Below are positions 44,414 through 56,090 of a stretch of DNA of 64,000 nt, in pieces. Both the position numbers and the translations under genes were made by a program. Positions within the stretch are counted from its first letter, which is position 1, and each line of letters begins with the position of its first letter. Under the pieces are notes generated by a model. It saw nothing but the letters and a program-made list of their open reading frames with translations. It was not told where the DNA came from and made no database searches. The stretch spans positions 310,001-374,000 of the forward strand of contig JAWWUD010000108.1 of the NCBI GenBank assembly GCA_033964015.1, written 5' to 3'. This stretch comes from Scolanthus callimorphus. Its lineage: Eukaryota > Cnidaria > Anthozoa > Actiniaria > Edwardsiidae.

Positions 44414-45176
44414 AATATTTATCCCCAAAGGCAAATATGTCCGCTCCTCCCACGCTACTTGATTCTAGTAGGAGAGCGAGTTCCGATCGCCCTAGTCAAA
44501 TAATTTTAGAGTGTAACTATCTGCCAGGAAGGTGGGAATCCGGGTGGGAAAGAAAAACATCAAAAAATGTAATTAACGAGCGCATTTGCGCCCTTCTAGT
44601 CGGTTCTAGCTCATAGATTGGTCTCTTGAAAAAGCTTGATGTTAGCAAAATTATGCCGATCGGATTCTCGCCCTTTTGAAAACCAATGATCGATTTTTTA
44701 AAACGTGCTGTTCGCTGCAATGAAAAATTGATGAGTTTCCCCAGATTCGCAGTACAAAAGTCTCGCGTTGCCGTTCGATTCTAATACAAGGTATTCGTGT
44801 TCAAGGTGTTCGAAAAGAAACACCTAGTTGCACGAATCAAATTGCGCGAATAAAAAACAATAACGGTTGCAATAATGCAACTCCCTGTCGAGGCAAAAAT
44901 TAGCGAGTATCACAGGTATAAATCTTACTTTGTATAGCTGTTCTTTTACAGCCCAGAGCAAAAATAAGATGGATTGGAATCCAGGTGATGAATTCAGGTA
45001 GCAAAATTGAAAGAAGGCTCTTGAGTCTTATCGATCTTGCCGACATCTTAAAAGTCTCAGCCATATTTTCGTTGTGATTCAAATTAATCCCTTGTTGTCA
45101 CGTGAATTGTGTTCGACCTAGTAGGGAAACTAGCGCACAATTATAGCTTGTTTTTCTAACTTTTCCGTCCCGGCAA

Positions 45177-45187
45177 GTATATAAAAG
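45177..45187 (+). promoter_or_regulatory. TATA-like box, plus strand
   Basis: GTATATAAAAGG pointing right, towards the opposing TATA box at 45670. No convincing plus-strand CDS follows. Confidence 0.3.
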
Positions 45188-45283
45188 GGATACCAATAGA
45201 AGCCACAATTAGGGTCTATCGAGCATCCCCGTTTAAACTTCGATACAAACCACAGGCGCCCCATCGTGAGCTCAGTCATTTAT

Positions 45284-45559
45284 TCAGCGTGGGATCTCTT
45301 CAAGGTCAGTAATGACGTGGGAGCCCTGTGGTGAGCGTGCGATAAAACCTGCGACTTCAAGTCTGAGCACAGATGCTGCGATGACGTCATTGTCAAATTT
45401 ACGTTTAAGCCTATTTTTCCTCGAGATAATTTTAACAATTTTATTTAAGAATGAAAAGTGTGTTGCTTTGTTATGTCTAGAACGGAAGAACACATAGGGT
45501 GTACCAAGAATTAGGATCTTCAAATGACACAAAACTAGGAGAATACGGTAGATTTTCAT
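45284..45559 (-). CDS. Candidate small secreted ORF, 91 aa, unidentified
   Basis: MKIYRILLVLCHLKILILG resembles a signal peptide; the rest is basic, with RKNRLKRKF, then an uncharged/acidic C-terminus. A minus-strand TATA box GTATAAAAG (45662-45670) lies about 100 nt upstream. I recognise no family. It could be a chance ORF or an unused alternative first exon. Confidence 0.3.
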   Translation of the reverse strand: MKIYRILLVLCHLKILILGTPYVFFRSRHNKATHFSFLNKIVKIISRKNRLKRKFDNDVIAASVLRLEVAGFIARSPQGSHVITDLEEIPR

Positions 45560-45661
45560 AGTTTCACGTATTCGTGCCTCAGCAGAGTTAAGAACGCCGG
45601 AAGAGTACATTATTAACATGCCTGTTAATTATAACTACATCAGTCAAGTTCACCACTAGTA

Positions 45662-45670
45662 CTTTTATAC
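45662..45670 (-). promoter_or_regulatory. TATA-like box, minus strand
   Basis: GTATAAAAG, about 100 nt upstream of the ATG at 45559. Confidence 0.35.
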
Positions 45671-46041
45671 AGGTACTAGGAAACACTGGGAATCAGTGAG
45701 AGAGTCACGCACTAACAAAACTGAAATAACAATAACGAAACGCCATAGATTTTTTACAAATTCCCTCAATCGAGAAGTCCATCTGGCCTGTATATTTTTG
45801 TAACAAAATTAGTGACTTCTGAGTTGCTTTCCTGATTACCTTATAATTAGGAAGTTTTCAGATGACTTCTCGCTTCCTCCGCAGTGGATTGCGTGTCGAT
45901 TGTTTCACTTGTGGGGAGAAAGTGAAACGAGCGACACGCTAGCGCCTGCGCGCGTAGGAGGATATTCACGAGGGTTTTAAAGTGCCAGTATGACCAAAAT
46001 TGTATCCTTCCCTTTATTAATCGCTAGTACCTATTTGATCA

Positions 46042-46471
46042 CTAAGACCCCGTCACTACTCCGTTTTCAAACGAAAACGGATACTTTTTGCTCCGGATAC
46101 GGCTATCGTCCACACTACAACGCCGAAAGCGATCACCGAAAACGGATCAATCCGAAAACGCTCTCCAGAGTTGAGCGATTTGAAAACGAAGCTGTTTGAA
46201 AACGCTGTTTTCTAATGTGGACGGGTGAAAACGATGCTATGTGAAACACGATGACGTCAACACAGCAAACCCGACCAATTTCGCGGGCTAACAGATCGAA
46301 ATGCGCATGCGTTGAGCTTGTTTGAGCATGCGCACTGAATGCATAAGAGCGTACGGAAACGCGTTGTAGTGTGGATGGGCAAAAACGATAAGTGTGGACG
46401 CAAATCTTTTTGAAAACGGAGCAAAAAGTATCCGTTTTCGTTGAAAACCGTGTAGTGTGGACGGGGTCTAA
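46042..46471. mobile_element. MITE, CCGTCCACACTA family, copy 2
   Basis: Ends TAAGACCCCGTCACTACTCC and GTAGTGTGGACGGGGTCTAA, with inner AAACGGATACTTTTTGCTCC and its complement. Related to 23271-23607. Confidence 0.8.
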
Positions 46472-47036
46472 GAGCGCACGAGATCACAAAAATCTGAGGA
46501 ATGCAATCCTATATCTTGTGCTACATTCCCGCACCAAGAGCTCCCCTAATCAAGGAGAATTAGGCTCCATTTAAGGGCATTTGTTTATCTTGAACGTTGC
46601 ATGCGCAGAAAGTTTTTCTCTGAACGGCTGTATAGATAGATCATACAGAGAGTAGAAACCTCGCGCGTCAATAGGGCTCTTACACCAGAGCTTCCCCATA
46701 CGACGTCGTTAAAAGAAATAACTTTTATTGCATGCCCCAACGTTCAGTATCGAGCCAATCAGCAAAGGCCCTCACATTGCTGTTACAAGAGCTTTCGTCG
46801 CTAGGTGACGAATCAGGCAGGAATCAGCAGGATATCTGACAGAAAAGGAATGAAAAGACGCAGCAATTCGTATTTACGCTTTATTTAACATTTAGTTTGT
46901 ATATATAATAGGACTCCATGCTGTCCAATTAAGAAAAAATTGGATGATTCAGAGGAACTCCAAAATTGGACGAGGCCGCAGCCCGAGTCCAATTTGGAGT
47001 TCCGAGGAATCATCCATGGAGTCCTGTTATGTATTA

Positions 47037-47971
47037 AGGAGGCTGCCTACATTTTTTTCTGCTCTCCACCACCAAACTTTGTTTGCCTGCTGTTCAGGCT
47101 CAAAAACCAGTAAAAAACCTCAAAAACCTGTACCGGTCTGAACTTTCACATGGTTACCCTGGAGGGTTTGAACTTTGTTGTAGTGTGCATTGTGTTGTGA
47201 TCGGAGTTGCTATAGCAACGTTATAACCACACCCTTGTTTATAATACGCAGCCATCAGACGCGTTGCGCGACCTAAACTTTTCAAGTGACACCCCTCGCA
47301 CTAATCCCTGAGTAGCTAACACTAATCACAGCAAGTTTGGAGAGCATTCATTGGGCCGATGTTATGTTATTCGAACGGACTTTTTCAGGCTCCAAAATGT
47401 CAAAGTTATTTATGCCGCAAAGATTTCCTTGAAAAAGAATGGCTAATATCTGCGGAATTAAAAGATCCTTGCCGCCCGAATAATCTACAAACCCAAGGCA
47501 ATGTACCAGCCAAATTTCACTTCTTGGAATGCTTCCGATTTTGTTTGGCATGTGTTCAAGCAAACTGCAAAATTTGAGAAATTATATTATAAATCTTACG
47601 TTTGTTATAAAATTTACACTTTTTGCCTCTGACAAAAATCTCATATGATTTTTTTTTTATACTTCCGTAAATTAATCTTGAATATATACCAAAAATAACC
47701 CTCTAAGTCTCGAGTTCATTGAAGTATTTTAAGGCACCGAGAAAAAATGCTAAACTTCACTAAACGCGTCCGATGGCTGCTATTATAAACAAGGGTGTGG
47801 TTATAACGTTGCTATAGCAACTCCGATCACAACAAAATGCACACTACAATAAAGTTCAAACTCTCCAGGGTAACCATGTGAAAGTTCAGACTGGTACAGG
47901 TTTTTGAGCGTGAACAGCAGGCATACAAAGATTGGGCGTTGAGGGCAGAAAAAATTGTAGGCAGCCTCCTT
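47037..47971. mobile_element. DNA element with inverted terminal repeats of about 215 bp
   Basis: AAGGAGGCTGCCTACATTTT (47037) mirrors GTAGGCAGCCTCCTT (47971); the arms run in to GGGTGTGGTTATAACG. The interior, about 500 bp, holds a 72-codon plus-strand ORF (47359-47577) with several Cys and no recognised transposase domain. Confidence 0.8.
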
Positions 47972-48900
47972 AATTATATAACATCCATGTTCAAACCCAA
48001 ACTGTCCAATTTTAGCGCGAACTGTCCAATTAGAGCGCGCGCGATCCAATTAAAAAATAATTGGACGATTCAAGAAAAATCGATCTGCCGGCACAATGGG
48101 ATTTCGAGCTGGCTATATAATTAAACTGTATACGATATTGCTATATTCATATGAAGAGAGTCTGTTCTGGTTACGAAGGATAACACAACAGAGGTTCTCA
48201 CTTCTGATTGACTTACTAAGGGTTGGACTAAACCAGGTCAACATTTTGAGTTAACATCATTCATTATTTGTTGAACTAAGCTCGATTTGAAGCCGACGGA
48301 GTGACCGCGCGATCCAACCAATGAAGCCTATTATTGAACGGACAATGTTGAACGAATAGCGCTGCGCACAGATGACGTCACACTAATTAAAATCTCAGAC
48401 GAGCAAATATACTTTTCTCCCATTTCTCCTCTTTCTCTATAAAAAACGATACAAAATGAATTGGTAAACTGGTAGTTCCACTCATTATAGCAGAGCTTGT
48501 ATGTCCTCCTACCCTGGTTCGTATTTCGAGCGCGATCCTTCTGAATGAGATTTCAGAAAGATTGTTTGTCTGAGTCTCGTGATGTAATTTTAGAATCTGT
48601 GTGCAGCGCTGTTGGCTTAGCACCCTCGTTCAACGTTGTTTAACTTTGTTAACGGCCATTATTATGGCTCACTCGTCACCCTTCTCAGCCTTTCTTTCTC
48701 ACTTTCTTTCTTTCTCACTTTCTTTTTTTCCTCACTGTACGTTCAGGTTTCAGGTCGTAGTTCAACAATGTTTTCTTAACTGAAAATGAACTGGTTTGGC
48801 AATCCTTGTCAACATGGTTGTGCGTTCAACAAATACAAACTGATGTTCAATCAAATGGTGAACTATAGTTTGGCCTCCGCATAATGTTGGCTGGGTTGCC

Positions 48901-49116
48901 AACATTCTCGTACTCGGACCTGCCCGGCTCGTCACCTCAAATGCTCTGGTGACCTCCATTTGAGGGCCTTCGCTAATTGGCTGATTGGCTGACGTTGGAG
49001 CATGCGAAAAAGTTATTTCTCTAACGGCACTGTATCAAATCTCACGCATGCGTCATTGACTTTCAGAGCTTCTCCCAGGAGACGAGCCGCGCAGATAACA
49101 CTGGGTTCGAGAATGG
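48901..49116. mobile_element. MITE, copy 2 (as 29332-29555)
   Basis: AACATTCTCGTACTCGGACC to GGTTCGAGAATGG, with the same internal order of motifs. 49120-49700 shows only AT-rich sequence. Confidence 0.7.
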
Positions 49117-49734
49117 ATACCAGTCACCGATCGCGTATCCATGCACTACACATGCTGTATGAAAAATTACATGACTTGCTTCTCTCTATATTAAAAAATG
49201 TAAACAAAATGTATGAAAACATGGGATTCGGGTTATTGATAACCGTTGAAAAAACTAAATATGAGTAAAAAAATAAGTCTACAATAATATCGACCTAAAT
49301 TCAATCACAAAGCGTAACGGAAAAACTGCGACTTTGTCACTCCAGTGTACCGGCACCGAATCTATAGTTTGTTGCAGCTCGTACTCTGATTGGCTGAGTG
49401 AACAAAGACAAAAGCTCTCGAGCAAAGAAGCAACGCGAAGAAGCAACGTGATTTAAAATACACTCTGTCAGCACTGCATTCCAAAAAGAGCGCATGGTTT
49501 TGTGAACGGTATTAAAAATGCATAACAACAATAAAATGGTTATTTACATCTTTTAAGGAAATGTATATAAATATAATAAATTAGAGACCGAGTTTACTGT
49601 TGATTTTGCGGTCTTGTAAAAAATCCAAAACATTTACTTAATACTACTAATTTAAAACATTAAACTAATGTGAACATTTTAAAATAAAACCATGCCATGA
49701 AAATGATCGGCGATTTTCGCATGAGACTTCTCGT

Positions 49735-49900
49735 TTGCCGGGGCAGATAACCACAGGAAACCCGCACTGTCATGACACACTAACACAGGAATCCCCTGCT
49801 GTAATTTCCTGTCTAATGAGCAATCACACAGGAATCCTGAACTGTCATTATTTCACCACAGAAATCCCGCGATGTCTTACGATTGTGTTCAGTAACCGCA
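49735..49900. repeat. Short dispersed repeat, CACAGGAATCC motif
   Basis: The motif recurs as CACAGGAAACCC, CACAGGAATCCC, CACAGGAATCC and CACAGAAATCCC at intervals of about 40-50 bp. Confidence 0.6.
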
Positions 49901-49963
49901 CTTTCATTTCGTCTTTTCCTGTATAAATGGGTCTAGCTCTTTGAGTTTTAACTCGACGTCTGT

Positions 49964-49969
49964 TTTATT
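49964..49969 (-). terminator. Candidate poly(A) signal of RTK-B
   Basis: AATAAA on the minus strand about 195 nt past the RTK-B stop codon. Confidence 0.4.
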
Positions 49970-50163
49970 TCGGTGGAATCTCCGCCATTTCTCCTGCCTT
50001 TCGGTCCAAGCTTGCTTGCTGCAAGCATTAATAATGTCCTTGACATCACGTAATGTCATTCTTTAGTTTGCCTTCCTCCAGCGCTTGGCGTGCACACCGT
50101 ACGGTCTTGCATCTTACTGGTCCGTTAACCCCAAGTAGCAACTCATTCCTGCTTGCGCACAAA

Positions 50164-50458
50164 CTACACGTACGACACCAGCCTCTTCTTGCCCTTCCCT
50201 TGCCCCTTACCACGCCCATCAACATCATTATAGTACTCATGGTCAGGTGGAACTTCTTCAAGTAGCTTCTCTCTCTCTGCTCTCCTGTTCTTCTCGTCTA
50301 CATCAATCCCGCTCTCGGCACTGCTCTCGCTCGCTCGGTTTTTCCCTTTCGCACGATCAACTGCTTGATCGTATGATGGCGGGATACTGGGAAGGGGGGA
50401 GTTAGCTATGTCCTCGTCTGATATGTTGGGGGGTAGGGAAGGAAGCGGAGAGTCGTAC
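50164..50458 (-). CDS. RTK-B tail exon 2: C-terminus
   Basis: The acceptor is ..caatctcag, phase 2; 295 nt. It encodes [46 protein letters not shown] and [20 protein letters not shown], stopping at 50164. The DEDI..SPLP and SSAESGI motifs match RTK-A. Confidence 0.88.
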
Positions 50459-53400
50459 CTGAGATTGAAGAGTCAAAGTGGAGATAAAGTGTTGGACCAC
50501 ACGCGGCTTGCGCGTCGACCAAAAACGGAAGAGGGTGGGGTCAAGTGAGATTTGGACCGACCAACAGCCCTCAAAAGGCTTTTTTTGTGTGTTTTATTTT
50601 TCGACGCGATGAAAAGAAGAACGTCACTCTAATAAATGTACGTGCGTGACTCATCCGGGGACTACAGTCGTGGGTGTTGTTCGGAATAAACAATATTAGT
50701 ATAAACCAACTAATGGTCTATTACAAATCCTGCATTCTGATTGGCTGAGCTACTAATGGTCTATTAGTGATAGACCGTATCTGGCAAAACCACCACCTTT
50801 CTTGCAAGAAAATTTGATTTTTTCAACATAAAATAATGGAATTCATGGCCAAAACTGACCAACTAGTTGGTCTATACTAAAACAATTAGACCTCTCGTCC
50901 TCATGTGCTATGATATCAATAGACCATTCGGCCTTCGGCCTCATGGTCTATTCATCATAGCACATTCGGCCTCGAGGTCTAATTGTTAAATAGACGACTC
51001 GTAAGCAAAAGAGGTTATTTTGTTGTGGATTTTTGGCCAGTGAAAGAGTCCATTACAAAGACTGATGATCTATTTTATTAACTTTGCCAGTGGCAGGGTC
51101 ACCGCAACAGCTTTCGCCAATTACTGCGGCCCCGTGTATTTCTTGACGAACGAAGTTGGGCAACTTCCAACGGTCCTCGTGGTTCTTTAACGTCCCTCAC
51201 GTTCCGATTAATATAGTGTGTGAGATACGGGACCTACAATTAAACGTCCTTATCCGAGAAGACGCGGGTGTGTAACCATTTGCAGATATTAGAACAAAGG
51301 CAGCACCTTCTCCTCTATTATTTAGAAAAGACCCTGAGTGTTGATCCGTCCAGGGAATCGAACCCTACCTCACACACAACAACCTGGCTCTCTACCACTG
51401 AGCTAACCAGAGATAGTTTGGGGTAGAGGGGTGGGATTCTTAGTACGGTACTTACCTGGAAGAGGGCTCGCCTGAAGGGGTAGGGAGAGGTTCCTCGTAC
51501 CCATAGTGTGGGGTAGGGGTAGAGGGGTGGGGTTCGTAGTACGGTACTTACCTGGAGGACGACTCCCTGATGGGGTAGGGAGAGGTTCCTCGTACCCATA
51601 GTTTGGGGTAGGGGTAGAGGGGTGGGGTTCGTAGTACGGTACTTACCTGGAGGACGACTCCCCTTATGGGGTAGGGAGAGGTTCCTTGTACCCATAGTTT
51701 GGGGTAGGGGTAGAGGGGTGGGGTTCGTAGTACGGTACTTACCTGGAGGACGACTCCCCTGATGGGGTAGGGAGAGGTTCCTCGTACCCATAGTTTGGGG
51801 TAGGGGTATAGGGGTGGGGTTCGTAGTACGGTACTTACCTGGAGGACGACTCCCCTGATGGGGTAGGGAGAGGTTCCTCGTACCCATCTACCGTCAGACG
51901 CTTGCTCGGTTTGTTCTCGTTTGGCCTGAGGTAGTAGTCTGGCGTACCGGAATTTTCGTCCGCTATGATCTGGATATAAGGATTTTCCTGAAATACCACA
52001 ACCAACCATTCAATCACTAAATGTTTTGCTAGTATGTGACAATGTTATGTACAGTGGTTCCTCTATTAAGCGGCCATCCTCGGGACCGAGACAAGTGGTC
52101 GCTTAATAGAGGGTGGACGCTTAATAGGTGGTCGCTTAATAGAGGTAATCGCTGTATGTCTATTTCTTGTGTTAATCTAATACGATAAGAACTATCAAAA
52201 TAACACCAATAATTTGTTGTTCTATGACTACATAACACTGTTGCAGATACGGAATGAATCGCGTAGTCGCGGCACGTTGACGAGCGCGGCATTTTTCACA
52301 GTCATACGAAATCTGCTCTAATTGCGAGCACCTCTCTAATCGTTACCTTGGCAACGTTTCTCTCCAGCACTTTACCAAGCCTCTCAGCAACAGTTAAAAA
52401 GCTTGGCCTCTGGTCGGGGTACTGCATCCAGCAATCTCTCATGATGGTGTAAACTTCCAGAGGGCAGTTCTGTGGCTGAGCCATGCGTTGTCCCTCACTC
52501 AAGTAATCGAGGAGTTGTTCTGTGGGTAGACCGGGGTATGGGGTACCACCTAACGTGAAGATCTCCCATAACAAGATACCGAACGACCAGCTGAAACAAA
52601 TAAACAAATACATAAACACATAAATAGACAAATAAACACAGGGTTTTCACTACAGGTGGGCAATGGACCTCCACCCGAAACAGTACAAAATAAATAAACA
52701 AAAAAAGCACTTCCTCTGTTGTTGAAGATGATCCACACTCATGATGAACACAAACAAACAAACAAACAAACAAACAGACAGACTCGCAAAAGTAAGATTA
52801 AGGGTCGACGTTTCGACTCTCGTCATTCCTAAATGGAGGAATGCTCACCATGAATAATTAACGATATTTTTGATAATATTACTTCAAATTGACCTAAAAA
52901 CATTCAAAATATCTAAACTATCAAGACTACTAGTCAGGATAAGGGTTAATACATCGTTTTAGTATATTTTTATAGTATATGCCTCGTTCTATTAAAGATT
53001 AATACTATTAAGGTACGTAATCAATAAAACGAGCTGTCCGAACCAGCGAATTCACTCATAGCGTAGTGGTTAGGGTTAAGGTATAGTAACTGGAAAGTTA
53101 CAGGTTCGAACCCTGATGATTTTCATAATTATTTTTTTCATTTCTGTAGGTGAGCGCTTGTTTAGAAAAAAAGTGCCAGTGAGCATTCCTCGATTTAGGC
53201 GTATGTTCGACTCTCCAAGACGCCATTATTAAGACAAATAATGTCTTAATAAGTCCACAACATTGCGACCACTTTATTACGTCATTCCGTGGTATATAAG
53301 AGGACATACCACGGAAAATCAGAGGGCGTTTGTTAATAACATAAGTGTTCTCACACGAACCATGTTATAAACCAGAAGGTAACAACGCATTCAGACTATA

Positions 53401-56057
53401 AACCAAGCCTACATCTACAGGTATCCCAACCAATATAACACAATACACAGACAACCCATCCCAGATATTCCGCGTCTAACAACAGACATGGCATTCAAAG
53501 ATACTCACACGTCTGTCTTCTCGGTGTAGACGCGATCAAAGAGCGACTCGAGCGCCATCCATTTGACAGGTAGCAGACCACTAGTGTTCTTAACGTACAG
53601 GTCATCTTGATAAATGTCACGTGCCAGGCCAAAATCAGACACCTTCATCGTGTAGTCCGGTCCGACCAGGATATTACGGGCCGCCAGGTCACGGTGTACA
53701 CACTAGAACAAGGGAAGGGAAACGCAATTAGACTAGTCTGGTCCGACCAGGACATTACAGGCTGCCAGTCACGGTGTATCTGACAATAGAACAAGGGAAA
53801 TACAATAGCACTAGTCCGGTCCGACCAGGACATTACGGGCCGCCAGGTCACGGTGTACACACTAGAACAAGGGAAGGGAACACAATTAGACTAGTCTGGT
53901 CCGACCAGGACAGTACAGGCTGCCAAGTCACGGTGTATCTGACAATAGAACAAGGGAAATACAATAGCACTAGTCCGGTCCGACCAGGACATTACGGGCC
54001 GCCAGGTCACGGTGTACACACTAGAACAAGGGGAGGGAAACACAATTAGACTAGTCTGGTCCGACCAGGACATTACAGGCTGCCAGGTCACGGTGTACAC
54101 ACTAGAACAAGGGAAGGGAAACGCAATTAGACTAGTCTGGTCCGACCAGGACATTACAGGCTGCCAGTCACGGTGTACACAATAGAACAAGGGAAATACA
54201 ATAGCACTAGTCCGGTCCGACCAGGACATTACGGGCCGCCAGGTCACGGTGGACACACTAGAACAAGGGAAGGGAAACACAATTAGACTAGTCTGGTCCG
54301 ACCAGGACATTACGGGCCGCCAGATCACGGTCTAGAACAAGGGATGGGAAATACAATAGCACTAGTCCGGTCCGATCATGACATTACGGGCCGCCAAGTC
54401 ACGGTGGACACACTAGAACAACGGGAAGGAAAAAATGTCCGTCCCACTTTCTAACGAGTCCTTCGCTGAGTAACAAACCTTTTTAGAAGCCAGGAACTCT
54501 GCTCCCTTGGAGATCTGATACGCAGCCATGGAGATATCCACAAGGGTGTACTCGCGCTCAGGGTCATTTGAGGTCTTGGTCCATGTGGGCTCGAACACTT
54601 CCCGTCTCTCGCGTAGAAAGTTCAGCAGGTTTCCGTGTGGCGCGAACTCGATTATCACCATCAAGCGCCGGCCCCGAGTGCACGCACCAAGGACGTTTAC
54701 AATGTTCTTGTGTTCACCCACATGAATCAGAATCTTGAGTTCAGATGCCAAGTCTTTGTAGTCGCTCTGGCTAGCGCCTTCTATGAATGGAAAAGACAAA
54801 GAGCTATTTCAAAAAACGTCATCGACAGCCGTACGCGCCCGGACGTTAAAGTTGTCTGGGTAGAAGGTCTTGAATCGGCTTACCGTTTGAGTACGACAGT
54901 TGGGCTGTTCCATTTTATGTCCCTAACCCCCCTATCGAGGAACCTGGAATTTCCACAGGGGTTGTTGTGTCTGACCCTGGGGAATTTCCACAGGGTCATT
55001 CATTTCACCGCGGAATTTCCAGAGGGTATAAATTTACTTTGAAATTCCATAGGGCCCACAGAAAATGTGGAATTTCCACAGGGGTTGCTTCAAATTTCCA
55101 TAGGGATTGTGCAGGAGTCTGGAATTTCCACAGGGGTAGGTGATGACTAACCTTTAAGACACTTGATAGCAACAATCGTCTTTGTCGCTCTCATACTGTT
55201 ATAATCATTTCCTTTCTTGCTCTTTCTCATCGATTTCCTGAGCCGCGAGCGCATTTTAACAGCCTCCGGAGACTTGTCGCGAGGTTTAAAGGTCACCATC
55301 CCAATAGCCTGTGCCTGCAGTACCTGTCCAAATGCGCCCTGTCCGAGGATCTTACCCAAAATGAGCATGTCTTCTGGGAACTCGAAGTCATGGTCGTAAG
55401 GTAAGTCGCTAACCTGCTCTAGGAGAGAGCGGTCTGGGTCCAGCTATGAAAAAAAATCATTATTCACAAGAGGGCGCCAAGAGGGCGGTACTGGTTGTTT
55501 TTATCGTGGAAAAACCGGTCCGTTCGCTGATCGGGCGTCATGTTGGATTTTGAGGCGCGCGGTCCCCGGGGCGATTTTCTCTCTCTCCTCCGGGACCGTG
55601 CGTCTCAAAATGCTACAAGAGGATGTAAATAGCGCCGGTTCGAAGAGGTTCGTGAACCGTTGTTACAGAGTTAAGATAGCAATACAATTGCTCGGGGTAA
55701 AGAAGTCTAACTGCATCTAAAGTGGTGTGTTGAATTCGTTACAGAATCCCATAGCTCAATTCTTACGCGCGCGTTGATTGGCCAAAGACGAGTGAGATTT
55801 AACGTTGAGTCAATGGTTGAAAGCGGGATTCGACAAAACACAAGTAAAACACGCGCAAAGAAAGTTCAAATCTCGAATCATTACACTAAATATCGAAGTA
55901 TCTTTGCTATGGGATTCTCGCCGCCGTCGCGGTCGTCGTCGCCATCGTCGACTCAGGTTTTCACAATTATGCGATATCTTAGATGATCATTTACTACATA
56001 CTCTCAGTTTCAGAATTTACCCCTTCAGAATGGCTGATTGCATTTTTAATCCGCACA

Positions 56058-56090
<33 letters not shown>

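Noticed and set aside
45505..45559. Alternative first exon of RTK-A (MKIYRILLVLCHLKILILG, donor gtacac, phase 1)
   Set aside because: The phase fits, but the exon at 43049-43127 has a stronger leader and donor and lies nearer. Kept only as a separate candidate ORF.
51318..52009. Long minus-strand ORFs with repeated [19 protein letters not shown] units
   Set aside because: Other-frame readings of the 96-bp array; only the exon at 51839-51987 is supported.
53774..54328. Repetitive ORFs on both strands in the 80-bp array
   Set aside because: Wrong-frame readings of duplicated HRD-encoding sequence.
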